A stretch of 64,000 nucleotides of DNA, taken from NCBI GenBank assembly GCA_012845835.1, contig JABAKD010000026.1, positions 10,096,199 to 10,160,198 on the forward strand, given 5' to 3'. The notes beneath the pieces were generated by a model that was given only the letters and a program-made list of their open reading frames with translations, was not told the DNA's origin and did not search any database. Shown here piece after piece: positions 1-12,551 of the stretch. The DNA comes from Undaria pinnatifida. Its lineage: Eukaryota > Sar > Phaeophyceae > Laminariales > Alariaceae. Both the position numbers and the translations under genes were made by a program. Position 1 is the stretch's first letter, and each line of letters begins with the position of its first letter.

Positions 1-1080
1 AACCTCAATCCCACGGTTTGATCCCTCATTGGCTGGGGCTCGTAGAGCGAGCACAACCCGGGGAGGATTGGGCCCTGTTACCGTTTGACCCCCCCAAGTC
101 CTGTTTCACCCGTGGAGGATTGGAACCCAGCCATCCTTCCAAATTTCTACAACTCCGACACTCCAGGAAGGATAATCGAGTTATCCCATGTTGATACTGC
201 CCGGTATGGTGTGCGAACCTCAATTGCACTTGCCAATCGCTGGTTTGCTGAGACGCGCTGAGCGAGCACAACCCGGGGGGGGCTAGGGTCACGTCCACGT
301 TTGAGTCCCTCAGTCGCGCCGCACCGGGGAAGGTATAGGTCCCATCCCGGTTTGAACACTCCTCCAGTTCTCTACAGGTCCGTTACCCACGGGACATAAA
401 TCGAGTCGCGCTGGATAGACACGGCCCCGCATGGTGTGGAAACCCCAAGACCGCTCGCTGATCGCTGTTTGGCCTGGGCGGGGAGAGCGCCTGAAACCCG
501 GGGAGGGTAGGGCCCGGTCCTATTTTGACCCCCCCGAGTCCCGCCCCACCCGGGGAGGTATAGATCCCCTCCCCGGTTCAGATATATTTTTATATCTCTA
601 AAAACCATACCTGCTGGAGACGAAAATCGAGTTCTCCCGCATGCACACCGTCACGCACGGTGCGGAAACCACAATCACACAGGCCGATCGCCGATGGGCT
701 GGGGCTCGTCGATCGAGCAAAACACATGAAGGATTGGGGCTTACCCCCGGTTCAGACATCCTTCGATATCTTCAAAGCTCCGACACCTCGGTGAAGAAAA
801 TCGATTTCTACCGTTCGACACCGACCAGCGCGGTGTGCAAACCACAATCCCACGGGACGATCTCTTATCGGCTGGGGCCGGTAGAGCGAGCACAACCCGG
901 GAATGATAGCGCCGCGGCATTGTTTGACCACGCCCAGTTCCGTTGCACCCGTGGAGGGTTTACACCCATCCCCGGTTCAGGCATCCTTCCATATCTGTAC
1001 AATTCCGACGCTCCGGGAACGAAAATCGAGTTATCCTAGGTCGACACCGCCCCGCATGGTGTGGAAACCTCAATACCATG
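1..1080. repeat. Tandem satellite, unit about 225 bp
   Basis: A unit containing a GGTGTGGAAACC-like motif, then GAGCACAACCCGGG, then ATCGAGTTATCC recurs with the first motif at about 203, 429, 656, 829 and 1054. Spacing is therefore about 226, 227, 173 and 225 bases, and one unit is shortened. Copies are strongly diverged. The open frames here are not conserved between units, so I call no gene. The array is cut by the window start. Confidence 0.8.
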
Positions 1081-1740
1081 GACCGAACACAACAACCGCA
1101 CCAACATGTAATCTGCTTCACGTTCGCCGACAAGACACGATCCACGTACCGCACGACAGACCCACCCACCGACCAAGCCATCCGCCTGCAACCAATCCAC
1201 CCACCATGCCACGGCAGTACAGTATCAAAATGACGCGTTGGTTCGTACTCGAACTTCGCCAGAGCAGGGCTGTAATACAGCGGAGAGAAAGACATACTGT
1301 ACCACATAAAACGACATCTCCACCTCCACTAAGCATGAAAGCACTCACCCACGAACGAAACGACCGACACCAACCCGTCCACCCGACCACTCGATAAACG
1401 ACCAACCCCTTCTACCATTAAACACTCCAACCGATATCTGATGCAGAAGTACAGCAGCACAGCAGCACAGCAGCACAGCAGTACAGTAGTGCAGCTTTAC
1501 AGCAGTAAATACGCCAGCAAGCAGTGGTATTTGGTCCGTACTCGTGTTATATGTTGAAAACACACTCATGGGTATGTTGCACCTCCAACGGAGTACAATT
1601 GCGTGTTGACCACGTATTCTCACCGACCCGCGCACCCACCACCCACCCACAAAGCGGTACCGGTACATACTGCTGCATGCCGAAGATAGACGTCCGGGTG
1701 AGGTTAACGCCTTCGGCCACAAGAAAGCACCCTCGGTGAG
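1081..1740. repeat. CCCACC-rich and CAGCAGCA-rich low-complexity stretch
   Basis: It contains CCACCCACCGACCAAGCC-like sequence near 1150-1210 and a CAGCAGCACAGCAGCAC microsatellite at 1445-1500. The same combination recurs at 10.6-11.0 kb in this orientation and at 12.6-14.3 kb in the reverse orientation, so it is a dispersed compound repeat. No gene is visible. Confidence 0.6.
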
Positions 1741-4700
1741 TTATGGTATGGCGTGATCTGTAAAAGTAAGCACATCAATAGCACATCGTTCGAGAATCTG
1801 GAAAACATCCAACCACCGCTATCAATTCTTTGTTTTTTGAGCTTGCCCCTGGTCCGTTTCGGTTAATTCTTCAACCAGACCAGTCTCTGTTGTGTTAAAT
1901 AAACGTGAAAAATGTCAGGGTAGTACGCATAACTAGTCCACATCTATTGCGACGACATTGAAGCCGTGAGCGTTTACCAATTCCGATAAAAATGATGCTG
2001 CTTGGTCGTCGGACGTGTCTATACTTTACAACAACACATCTACACGAAACCCGCGGTTCCGGTGACCGGCAAACGGCCCCAACAACAGCAGCACAGTCAG
2101 GCACCACAGCGACAGCACGCCTTTCGCGCCTTCCTCTACTGCTCTCACGAGCCTCGGACTAAAGCGACGATTGTAATGCAACAGTTTCCGTCGATACCCT
2201 CTGCAACCTTCGCTTGGCGCAGCCCAACAAAAAGAATACGGAGCGCGAAGCTCGCCGATTGTTGCGCTTGTACTTTCTAGACAACAACTTTCATGTCCGA
2301 CGTTTTGTTAGGTGAAGGTTGCGTTCATGGCAATCGTTGTGGATTAAGGTCAGGTCTTCGGGTGCATTCGTCAACCCGACAAAAAGCCTCAGAGAGAGTC
2401 GGACTTCCTCTATTGACTGCGTTTACGAAAACTGTTACGGCTGGAGGCATTTTTGCGAATTTCAAATACGCCGCGTTTAAAACGTATTGCAGGTTTCGCG
2501 ATATTATTGGGAAACGTAGCGGGTTTTCTGGGATCCGAACAAAGGTGGGTGTGGTATCCTTCTCCGTCGGCGAATAGGAACCTTACTGTCGACGTCCACG
2601 TTGCCTGCCGATTACACACGAGGCTGACTCGTGCAAAGCTGGGCATGTCTACCACGAACAACAACAGTCGTCTGTCAGAAGTACCGTTGCAGCTTCGGGT
2701 GGGCGTCGCTAGGCCTGGGTGGGCGTCGCGCTATGAGCTTCAGCACGTCGTGTGGTTGTTCCATGCCCGCTGGCCGGTATGCGTCGATCATCCATTGCGC
2801 TATTTCGTCATCGTGCTCGCGGCGCCAAGTGCGAATTTTAGGACTACAAGAAGTAGGGGTCTCTCAGGAGTGCCGTTGAGAAGGGCCGGTTGCCCGCATA
2901 TAGCACCCACGAAAACGTTTGGCACAGCTGGGAACTAAGAGTAGTGGCACTATGTGGCGACGTGCAGGTTTCCGTTTTAGAACCGGTCGTTCAGGCTGGC
3001 GCATACCAGCACTGTAGGGGGGCCACAAGAACACATCCACCACAGTCACAGCAGTCAAACAGCTTTACTACGAGACTCGCCCCTTAAGGGAATTCGATGA
3101 TTCCGTTGAACGGGCGCGGTGCTGCTGTAGGCTTGGATGGATGTCGCTCGGGACACGGGATGGGCCTGCCCTCGGGTAGAGGGACCGACGCCGAGCAACG
3201 GTGTTGTTGCTGCAGTCTTTGATCTCTGGTCAAACAAGGAAAATACCGCAACAAGATCGATGTTTCTGCAGTCCAGCATGTGCGGAATTTTTCACTAACC
3301 CGCTAAACAGTTTAACGCTTTGCTGTATATCACAACACAATTTCATTTCTCTAAACGAACTATTCGTGGCAAAACTAGATACGTACGTGGTACGAGGTTT
3401 GGTATAAATAGAGTGCTTGCGAAAACATTGTGAACCATGTTTTCCTTCCGCTAAAACAATGCACATTCCCGTCCCATCATGGATTTTGTGTGTTTGCGTT
3501 CGAAGCGCACAAAATCAGGTAGGCGACACTTTAAGAAGAGCGGAAGTTGGGATGTTCGGTACCAAGGAAAAGCAAAAAAAAGAAAGTAACCGCGAAGAGA
3601 GTGCTAAGATACAGCTTACGAGTAGCGACGGCAGCCAAAAAACAGCGTCGGCAGGATTAGCCGCTGTGCCACCGCTGCTATCCCCTCACAACAAGCAGCA
3701 GCACATCAATCAACAGCGCTGTTAGTGGCGGCTAGCGGCAGCATCTGCATCAGCATCGAAAAACAAAACGCACCAGCACCGGCAACAGCAACAGCTTCAA
3801 TGTTTGCTTGATTTTCGATTTTGGACGGACTTTGTACGGACGTTGTTGTCGTCGGGTTCTCATGATGTTGCATACTGCTGCGCTCAGGGCACAAGCGGCT
3901 CCGCGCTGGTGCGCTCCACTTCGTGCACGCCCGGCGCCTGACACCTAGACCGCGGCGGCCTCACCCTGCGCCGCTGTTGTTGCTGCTGCTACCGCCGGGT
4001 GGTAGAATTGAAGTGCTACACGAGTGTCCTGTGGCCATGGTCTACAATACCAGCACGGCGGTATACTCCCGACTACCAGTCGACAATTCAGAACGGCGCA
4101 TTGTCTACGGCACCATACGGGCAGGGGTGCACCGTCGTGTCAGACGGCCGACGGGCAGCTCCCCGGCACACCCCATCGACGCTCATCTGTGTCATAATTT
4201 CGCTACACCTCTGGAGTCTGTACGCCCTCAGTTATTGCTGTGCTGTTTCTATGCAGCAAGCAGCAGGCGGCTGTTGTGGTGCGTGCCCGGCAAAGAAGAT
4301 GCACCACAATTAGTGGTTAGAACTCCGTCGGTAAAAGTTCGGTGCATCGTAGGCCAAGGAAACATATAGCCAACAAGTATCGCAACCTTCGGTCAAATCG
4401 CACTTTCGATGCAATACCCTTGCGATGTCTTTTCATAATAATAACGCATATCCTACCTTTGGGAGAATCAATTGTTGAAAAAGTTGCTAAATTATTGTTT
4501 CGCTCGCGCTCTAATACCGTCGAGTTCCCCTGATACTGCTGAAAATAATAATGTGGTCACCCTGAGAAACGGACGAGCCCTCGCGCCACCGTAATTGCTT
4601 AGGATTGAAGATTAGCGACAACGTCCACCACAAGCATGCCGACAGTTAGGAGCCTTTCATGCGCCCTGTGTTCCTTACAGAAAAAAAAGCTGCAATGATT

Positions 4701-7310
4701 TTGTACGAGTTGGATACTTCAGGCATATATTTACCGGATACAAACACATAATGATGTGTTAAGCAAGGACGCATTGAGCGCAACCTTTATTTGAATACAA
4801 TCAAACAGACGTAGTAGCAGTCGTTCAGGAAGTGCGGCAGTATCGGCGAGGTATGTTTGATGGGCCATTGGCAACAGTACAGCTTCTGCCGAAATAAAAA
4901 TTATGCAAAAAATGATCAGAACAAGGAAAAGGCTACTTTGAGTTACAGGATAGACGGAGGGAGCTTGTATACCTGGCATGGCTCAAAGTTGTCCTAAACT
5001 CCAAACACATCTCCGAAAACACGTGAAGACCTCAAACGAAAAGGCACCCCTCGCAGACCAAATAGAAGGTTATCGCTATTTGGAAGCCACACAAGAGGAA
5101 ACACATATTCTACACAAAAATCACCCTTGCACCAGCGATTTTGACAGTTGCGAGAAACGGAAGTTAGGGTTGTTAATCTTAGCAACACAAAAACGTGTGT
5201 AATTGGCGGTTTGTTCTACAAAGAGTTGTTGCTCGTCAGTCGCATGAGGTCGCTGTTGCCTTGAACTGAAACGAAAACCTAAAAATGCAAATCAAGAAAC
5301 TATGTAATTACTGGCATACGGCTTAGCGGGCGGCCTGTACGGTTCCCGGAGGTCGCGATGCCAAGACGGTTTGCAGCATTTCGGCGAAGGATGGAGTGCC
5401 AACGTAATGCCACGTGCTTGGAACGCTCAAGACAATGCCCACCGAGGGCAACATTGATTTATGTGTAGGATGTGATACTACTTCTGCACACATGCATATA
5501 AAGATGTTAGCTCGAAAGCTGGCCTTAAACCCAATGCTGTATACGACTTGCCCCTCAGTTGTCACTGCTGCGGTATTGCTGTGTGCACTCGTCGCGAGAG
5601 GTTCAACCGTTCCCTATATACCTCCCAGACAAATTGACAACAACGAAATGAGTGCCTCACCGTTGTAGTACGGGTACGTGTGTGTCGTGGATACTGTTGC
5701 TGTCACACATCCAACCCGAATATCATGCGATGGTTGGTGGTATATGCTGCTGTCGGTAGATCTACTGCTACGTTTACAACAGGTACGTGCCTTCGCTATT
5801 TATGAGACGCACGTATCATAGAGCGGCTGCTGATGTTAATGCCTAATATCTGTGCGTCCCCCGAATCCCAGATATACGCCAACAGGATGGTCAGGGATCA
5901 TGGGTAGGTGTCGGAAACTATCGATGGTTTGTTCGCGTGAATTTGGTTCGGTTTTCAATTAAACACCCCAAATAGCTAGCACGTACGTTCAAGTCCACTA
6001 CCGCAGCACAAGAAGCCATGATTGACCGTCCCGGTCATGGGTGTTTGCTCGTACGCACAGCAGCCACGCCAGAATAAAATGACACTCCCAAGCATATGCT
6101 TTTGATCGTGTTGGTCGCGTGGCCCTAGGTCAATGGCCCGCCAGGTGCGTTGTTGCCCATAGATTGTAACGACAATCCATCCGAAACTCTGAAATCAGTT
6201 TTTTGTTTTGGCTATAATACAGCACGCGAGGTTTTAAATTAGGAACTGTCCATCCGAAAAGAGGACTAAAATTTATGCGAACAAAATCGCGCCAAACAAT
6301 ATTTGTCATGAGTATCGACGTCGGGTGCACAGGTCGAGCTCATGCGGCTCGATTTAGATTTCACGGAGCGAGCATACCGTCGATCTGGACAAACACACTG
6401 TCCGGGCATGCTACTAATGCGCACAGGCGCGGGGTGTGCGCGGGCGACGGTGCGGGCAGAGGCGCGAGCGACGGTGGCGGCCCAATGCCGCCCAACAAGC
6501 AGTCGAAGAGTTGGTCGATCGGCCGACCGACGACGACAGCACCCCCGCCCAGAGCGAGCTACAGCGGGAACGACAACAGGGGCCCAAGCCCGCCAGCAGC
6601 TGCTAATCGAACGATGTTGTCGAACGACTGAGCGAACGACTGAGAAAACGACCGAGTGACCGGGCGACCGAACGACTGTACGGGATCGTCGAAGGCGGTG
6701 AAAAGCACCACAGACACGAACCCATCCACCAAACCAATACGAAACCAACTAATGTCCAAGAATGTCCAACTAATATGAAACACCTGGGCTGAACCCCTAT
6801 TACTTTCGAATGACTACGAAACGTCACAAAAACCAACGAACCAGCACACCAAACCACGACTTGAAGACCAAACTGCGCCGGTAGGCCGTCCGATTTGTAT
6901 ATTGCGCGCCGACACCCGCTCGATCTGTCAATAATGCTCAGCCACCAAATATACTGAGGCGTTTTGATATATTATCAAAATGGGGATAAAACACTTTTTT
7001 GGAACTCGTGAAAATGATAATGGAATTTCGGAAGACGATTGAAACAGTAGCCGCCGTCATTTTCGCTCTGTCGAACGTGCCGTTGGTGGATCCACATAAC
7101 CATTTCGTCGCCAACTCGCAACCAAGCGACGAGCTCGATCGATAGAACATCAGCGAGACAAGGATAGAGAACGGCCGCCGCAGACTCGAGAAGCAGTAAG
7201 TGTCGAACGACAGCCGCCCGAGGATGAATTTTGTCGTATCCGGAATGTTGGGGGGTAAGATGAAAGGAGGGGTTCCAATATGTTTGTATAGTTATTATAA
7301 AAATAATGAT
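1741..7310. other. No recognisable gene
   Basis: Only short open frames occur, without motifs I recognise. There is a GC-rich stretch at 6420-6680 that ends in a degenerate 12-bp repeat related to CGAACGACTGAG (6610-6675). I could not support any exon, RNA gene or mobile element here. Confidence 0.5.
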
Positions 7311-9115
7311 GCGCTCCAGCTGTGAGATCGAATATTTTGTCGAAACTCATATTTGCAAGCTGTTTGTGATACTCCGATCGCGCGTATTACGGGTTGTGTG
7401 TCCTCATTAAAGATTTAGGGCAGCGACTCCCCATGCAACTACGTTGTAGCTATCAAGGTCAACAGGGTGGTGTTAGTCAGTCTGTGCGCGGAAACTGTAA
7501 AATACGTTGTTGACGGCGATAAAATCTGACAGCTGTGGAAGGAACTGCGTCAGTTTATCAAGTGAATCCTGTATGTCGAATAACCAGTGAGGGGAGGGCG
7601 GAGTGTTCAAGGATGTGGGGGCCTGGGTTTGATCAAGAGGGAAGAGGGGGGGGGGGGGGGGGGGTTGGGGTGCGGGGGGGGGGGGGAGCGGGCGGGGCAG
7701 CTCAATCTGTGCTTGGAAACTATAAATCCTATCTTGTAAGTCGTACAACCAGTGAGGAGAGGGTGGAGCGTTCGAGGGGGTGGCGGTGAGGGGACGAGGG
7801 GGGCCAAAAGGGTTTCTAAAAAAACATCTTAGGTCGTATGGATGTAGAGGTTTTGCTATACGCGTGGTGCTAGGTCTAGGCGATGGTGCAGGTGGTGGGA
7901 AAGGAGGGGGCGTTGGGGGAGGGTGAATTGCAGTCGGCGAGGGGGGTTGAATTGTAGCAGGGGAATGGATGGCTCTAGGAAGATAATGGAGTGATATCAA
8001 GTGCGGGGAAGCGTTTAACATTGTGGCAGATTTCGATGTTAGGTGAGGGTTTTGAGAAAAGAGGGAGCGGCAAAAAAAAAGGGGGAGGGGGGGAAAGGAT
8101 TTCCAAGAGGTTAAGTCACAAATAATATATAATACACTCCAGCTGTGAGATCGAAGATTTAGTCGAACCTCATCTTTGCTAGCTTGTGTGTGTTACTCCA
8201 ATGGTGCGTATTACGTATATATGTAGTATGTAGGTGTTTGCTGTACGCGTGGCGCTATGCGATCGTGGGCGGGGTGGTGGAAAAGAAGAGGGCGTTGGGG
8301 GCGTGGGGGGGGGGATGAATGAAAGCTACGGTTATGGATGGCTAGAAAGATATTGGCGTGATACCATTTTCGTAGTAGGGTTTATTACTCCGGCCGATTT
8401 CTTTTATAGGTGCGGCGTTTGAACAAAAAAGCGGGGAAATAAAAGGCGGGGGGTGGGGGGGGGGGGGATGAATGGGAGCTACGGCATGGATGGCCAGAAA
8501 GATCATTAGGTGATATCAGCTGGCTGGCAGTGTTTACTACTCTCAAGCAGGTTTCTCTTTCAGTTGGGCCTTTGAACAAGAGGGATCGGGGAAGGGGGCG
8601 GGGCGGGCGGGACACTTTCATACGTGCGCGGAAGCTATAAACCCTTAAAGGGGACAAATCTGGCGCTTCTACAGATAATGAGGTGATACCAGCCGGTTGG
8701 TAGTGTTTACTACTCTGGCAATTTTTTATTCTAGGTGGGGCGTTTGAACAAGACGGGTCAGCGGGGGAGGGCGGGCGGGACACTTCAACTTATGCGCAGA
8801 AACTATAAATCATTAAACGGGACAAATCTGACGATTGTAGCTAGAAGACATCCCTTTTTATCACCAGTCTGGTATTGTTTATTATTCTAGAAGCTTAGAT
8901 GTAAGATGAAGTATGTAACACAATCTTTAGGTGTGCCAAAGAACGTGTTAAAGCTTCGTAATTTGTTGTTGTACATGGATCGCAAGATAGAATATACAAC
9001 CATGTAGTTACCATTATTTTCTGACATCGCTAATTACACGAAATAAATTAATATTGCAAAGTACAACGGGCGAGGTGAGGTGGTCATGCGATGTCACCAC
9101 CATTGAGCACGAGAG
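7311..9115 (+). repeat. Fam-G dispersed repeat, near full length
   Basis: It starts with GCTCCAGCTGTGAGATCG and continues with GTCGAAACTCAT, GATACTCCGATCGCGCG and GTGTGTCCTCATTAA. It then has blocks combining GGAAACTATAAA, TCTGACAGCTGTGGAAG and long G tracts (7628-7690, 8300-8470). A second CTCCAGCTGTGAGATCGAAG lies inside at about 8136. It ends with GGCGAGGTGAGGTGGTCATG and a CACCATTGAG motif. The same order recurs at 36.5-38.0 kb (+) and, reversed, at 39.7-40.9 plus 52.1-52.8 kb. It has no coding capacity that I recognise and its class is unknown. Confidence 0.75.
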
Positions 9116-9799
9116 GGAGTTGCTCGTATAATGTATCAGGTACGGCATAGTCACACGGCAGTGAGGGGTACCTAGACGCTTACTGGTAGAGCGGTAGGTA
9201 CAGGTACGTACGTAAAGCAGGCCGTAGACACAGCAGCTATTTTTTCAGCTGCGGAAAATGAGTATGCAGAATGTACAACAGCGTAAAAATCATTAGCGAG
9301 TAGACACGAATAGCACTAGCGCATCCATCACAGTACCAGGTACCGGCATATGGTACATGTGAACTTCATCAGTGGGGGTATATAGACCCAGAAGTAGGTA
9401 CACACGGGCCATCCTCGACGAAAACAAGCATTCCAAACATTGCAACCCAAAACTGTTGCTGGTTTGCTCCACTTTGTCGCTGTCTTGACAGTAGCCCATA
9501 TTGGTTATATCACGCATAGGGTTCAGCAATCCCACTTCTTGTCGATTTTCATCGAGTATTGCTAAATCACCCTCTCGCGCTTTCCTCAAGTCATTTTGTG
9601 CGCAAGAAAAAGTCCCTACGACTTTATGCGAGAACTAGTGGTACTCCCGAAGCATGCAAACGCCGGCCGGTATAACGGAGAACACACATCGCTGCTGCTG
9701 TTTGTATTAAAAAACAAGTAACTGGGCCGGCTGCCACAGGCACGAAAACACTTCCCCCTACGAACCATGCCATACGTTCTACCCACCCACGGGCTAAGG
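9116..9799. other. No recognisable gene
   Basis: A 98-codon open frame on the minus strand (9293-9589) has no recognisable motif. Nothing else can be supported. Confidence 0.4.
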
Positions 9800-10493
9800 G
9801 CCGTTCTTATCAGGCACCTTCTTTTGCCTTAAATTTCGAAAATTTCCTAAATTTATATATTTCTTAAATGCCTATTAAAGTACGGAGGCGTTCGGTCACA
9901 GTTTGTAAAATTCTTCAGGCCCAAACAATATGGTAGAGTTAACAATCGTAAATTAGAAAATCCTGTCGTGGATTTCCATGTTTCGGAGGCAGTGCCCCGA
10001 CAAGCGCCGTGGCTCCACGCTGGGACTATCGGGTAGCTTCGAACGTTGACCAGTGTGGTCCAACGTCATGGCCGATGAAAGGAAGCGGCCTGGGCCTCCG
10101 GAGGACTCATCCTCGAGTCGGACGAAACAACTACTCAACCTTCCTAATTATTCAGACACGAGGCGCAGAAACATGAAGAAGGCTATCGCTGGTGTCCTCG
10201 TCGTGCTCGGCATGTTCCTGACATCAGGGGCTGCTGTCGCAGGATTGCCCGAATCTACTCGTCCTGGGTGCTTTCCTCTGCGGTCTCCCGGGATGTTCGC
10301 TCATGCTCGCTATGTGACAACGCGCGCGACTGCTGGTGTGGGTGATGGCGGCCTTTCTTTATTGCTTGCCTTTCAAAAATCAGGACAAAAAAGACAACCA
10401 ACCCAGCGCTCGATAACAACGCAGACGTTTTTTCATGGAAATCCTGGAAAAAAAATAGGAAACTAGGAAATTCACATCTACGATAAGAACGGC
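9800..10493. mobile_element. Small inverted-repeat element (MITE-like)
   Basis: GCCGTTCTTATC at 9800-9811 is matched by its reverse complement at 10482-10493. Weaker inverted similarity continues inward in AT-rich blocks containing AATTTCCTA. Outside, similar CACGAAAACAC...CCCACCCA sequence lies on both sides (9742-9790 and 10583-10638), so the element may split an older repeat. A 137-codon open frame (10053-10466, +) lies inside. It contains a hydrophobic stretch resembling a signal peptide, but no family is recognisable. Superfamily and target duplication are not clear. Confidence 0.45.
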
Positions 10494-11310
10494 GCTGAGC
10501 CATCCGCCCGCAAACCAAACAGCAGTGCATCAGTGGAATTAGTGTGGGGAGGTGTATGTTGAAATTAGCGTCGTACGTGTAAAAATACAACAACACGAAA
10601 ACACACCCATGAACTACGGCACACGTTCCACCCACCCATGTGCACCCCTCCCACCCACCCACCCACCGACCAAGCCACCGACCAAGCCACTACAGCAGTA
10701 TAGCAGTGCAGCAGTATGTACGGCGGTATACCGGTACGCGAGGAGCATTTGTTTGGTTCTCGAGTCTAGAGACCTGCAGCCCGGTAAATAAACACGGGCG
10801 GTTCGTTTTGTCACGACCCCTCGCTATCTCGCGGAGCAAGCAAGCCGCCATCCACCAAGCGCCTACCACGCACTAAGACGTACCGACCACAGCGGTAAAA
10901 CAGCAGTACAGCAGCAAGTACCGACCAGTTCTCAACGGCAGCACAGTGGTGCAGCCGCAGTGCAACAGTACGCACCACAGCGGTACATCTGGTACGCGAG
11001 GAGGTGGGTGGGGAATTTCACTCTCTTACAAGTGTCAGCCTTCCCGGGGAGAGAACGACCCGTTCCTAGGAGAAACTTTTCACCCTGCCCGCTCGCCGAG
11101 TTGATACACGTCGGCCGTTTGGTTGCCGAGGACACGGAGGGCTTATGTGTGCGGCAATAGTAGCACCGGCGTCCGGAGGCTGGGGGCCGGGTGGCGGCTC
11201 ATAGAGCGGGTGACGCGAAAAAAGTACTGGAACCGTTTTTTTCAAGATCCACAATGAGACGACTACTACCACGGCTGCAACGTTAGCGTATTAACATAAA
11301 AATGAAAATA
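10494..11310. repeat. CCCACC / CAGCAGTA compound repeat
   Basis: It contains CCACCCACCCACCGACC (about 10650-10690), then CAGCAGTATAGCAGTGCAG and GTACGCGAGGAG motifs, the last present twice (10735 and 10993). It is the same compound repeat as 1.1-1.5 kb and is inverted relative to 12.6-14.3 kb. Confidence 0.55.
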
Positions 11311-11810
11311 CACTCCAGCCGTAAGATGGAGGGTTTTGTCGAAAGTCATCTTTGAAAGCTGAGTGTGATACTCCAATCGCGCGTATTATGGGTTGTGTGT
11401 CCTCATTAAGGATTTAGGTTGGCGAACCCCCATGCAAGTACAGCTTAGCTATCAGGGTCAACAGGGTGATGTTAGTAAGTCTGTGCGCAGAAACTATAAA
11501 ACCCGTTTTTGAGAGGACAAAATCTGACAGTTGTGGGAGCAAATGCGTCAGTCTATCAAGTGAATCCTGTTACTCGAATAACCGGTGAGGGGAGGGCGGA
11601 GATTTTATAAACGTGGGGGCCTGGCTTTGATCAAGAGGAAGGAGAGGAGGAGGGGACGGGCGGGGCAGCTCAATCTGTGCGTGGAAACTATAAATCCTAT
11701 CCTGTATATCGTACAACCCGTGAGGAGCGGGCGGAGCGTTCGAAGAGTGGGGGCGGGGGTGGTGGTGAGGGGGGGAAGGGGGGGGGGGGGGGGGGGGGGG
11801 GCAGAAAGGT
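11311..11810 (+). repeat. Fam-G dispersed repeat, truncated
   Basis: It starts with ACACTCCAGCCGTAAGATGG and follows the Fam-G order through GTGTGTCCTCATTAAGG, GGGTCAACAGGGTGATG, GAAACTATAAAACCCG and CTATAAATCC. It breaks off after a G tract of about 25 bases (11770-11801), where an inverted-repeat element abuts it. Confidence 0.75.
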
Positions 11811-11811
11811 T

Positions 11812-12082
11812 TTAGCGTATTAAACAATAAGGACGCACTCCGGGAACTCGAACTCACGAACCTGACCTATGATACCAGTCTCGAGAATAGCCTTGTACGC
11901 ACCGGGGCGACCGGCACCATACATATATTCTGTAGCACTACCTGGCTAGCGCTCTATATCCAACTTTTGTCGAGCTCGTTAATTGATTCTCACGGACTTC
12001 CTCAGCAAGGATCTCCGGGGCTTTCCCCTCACCACGTACTACATACGTAGTACATAGGAATCCTTATTATATAATACGCTAA
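11812..12082. mobile_element. MITE-like element with 22-bp terminal inverted repeats
   Basis: The termini start TTAGCGTATTA and match at 20 of 22 positions (11812-11833 against the reverse complement of 12061-12082). The interior contains a B-box-like GTTCGAG/CTCGAACTC motif near 11850. It also has a TTAATTGATT...GGATCTCCGGGGCT block shared with the minus strand at 14.6-14.7 kb. It could be a non-autonomous DNA element that has captured SINE-like sequence. Confidence 0.55.
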
Positions 12083-12551
12083 GGTGGTCGTGACGTTGTT
12101 TTGGATCTTTGAAATATCTTGGTTATAACACCCCCCCCAAAAAAGCGGCGACTTCCGAGCTCCACTCGACCTCAGGCGGCCTCGCGGTGCTGCCACGTCA
12201 CATCCGCACAGCAGCACTACGACATGCCGGCGGGAGAACGGGCGTCGGCGAAGGGGGAGCGTGGAAATCGCCCTCCCGGGGACGACTCGCTTGCCCCCCC
12301 CCGCTTTTTCTTCGTCGCTGCCTGCTTTTTTTTTTTTTCGAACTCCAGCTATATTGAACTTTCGAATTGCTTTTTGGCCACTTGAGCCATGGACAAAGCC
12401 ATGGACACGAGACCACAAGCGCGCCTGCGTCAACAGCAAGCACAACAACACCAGGACCGATCACAGCAGCGTCCAGCCGTCGCCGCTCGCCGTGCGCAGA
12501 ATCGGCAACGCGAGCGCTTTTCGCTTGGCCTAACAATGGCGAATCCCGCCC

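Noticed and set aside
2293-2938. Possible exons at 2.3-2.9 kb
   Set aside because: The frames are short and have no domain, and no convincing splice pattern or codon bias can be seen by eye.
7628-7690. Poly-G tracts as pure assembly artefacts
   Set aside because: Equivalent tracts occur in several independent copies and as C runs in reversed copies, so they are real, though exact lengths may be wrong.
7473-8021. 182-codon Pro-rich minus ORF inside Fam-G
   Set aside because: Pro codons come from the C tracts opposite poly-G, and the frame is not kept in other copies.
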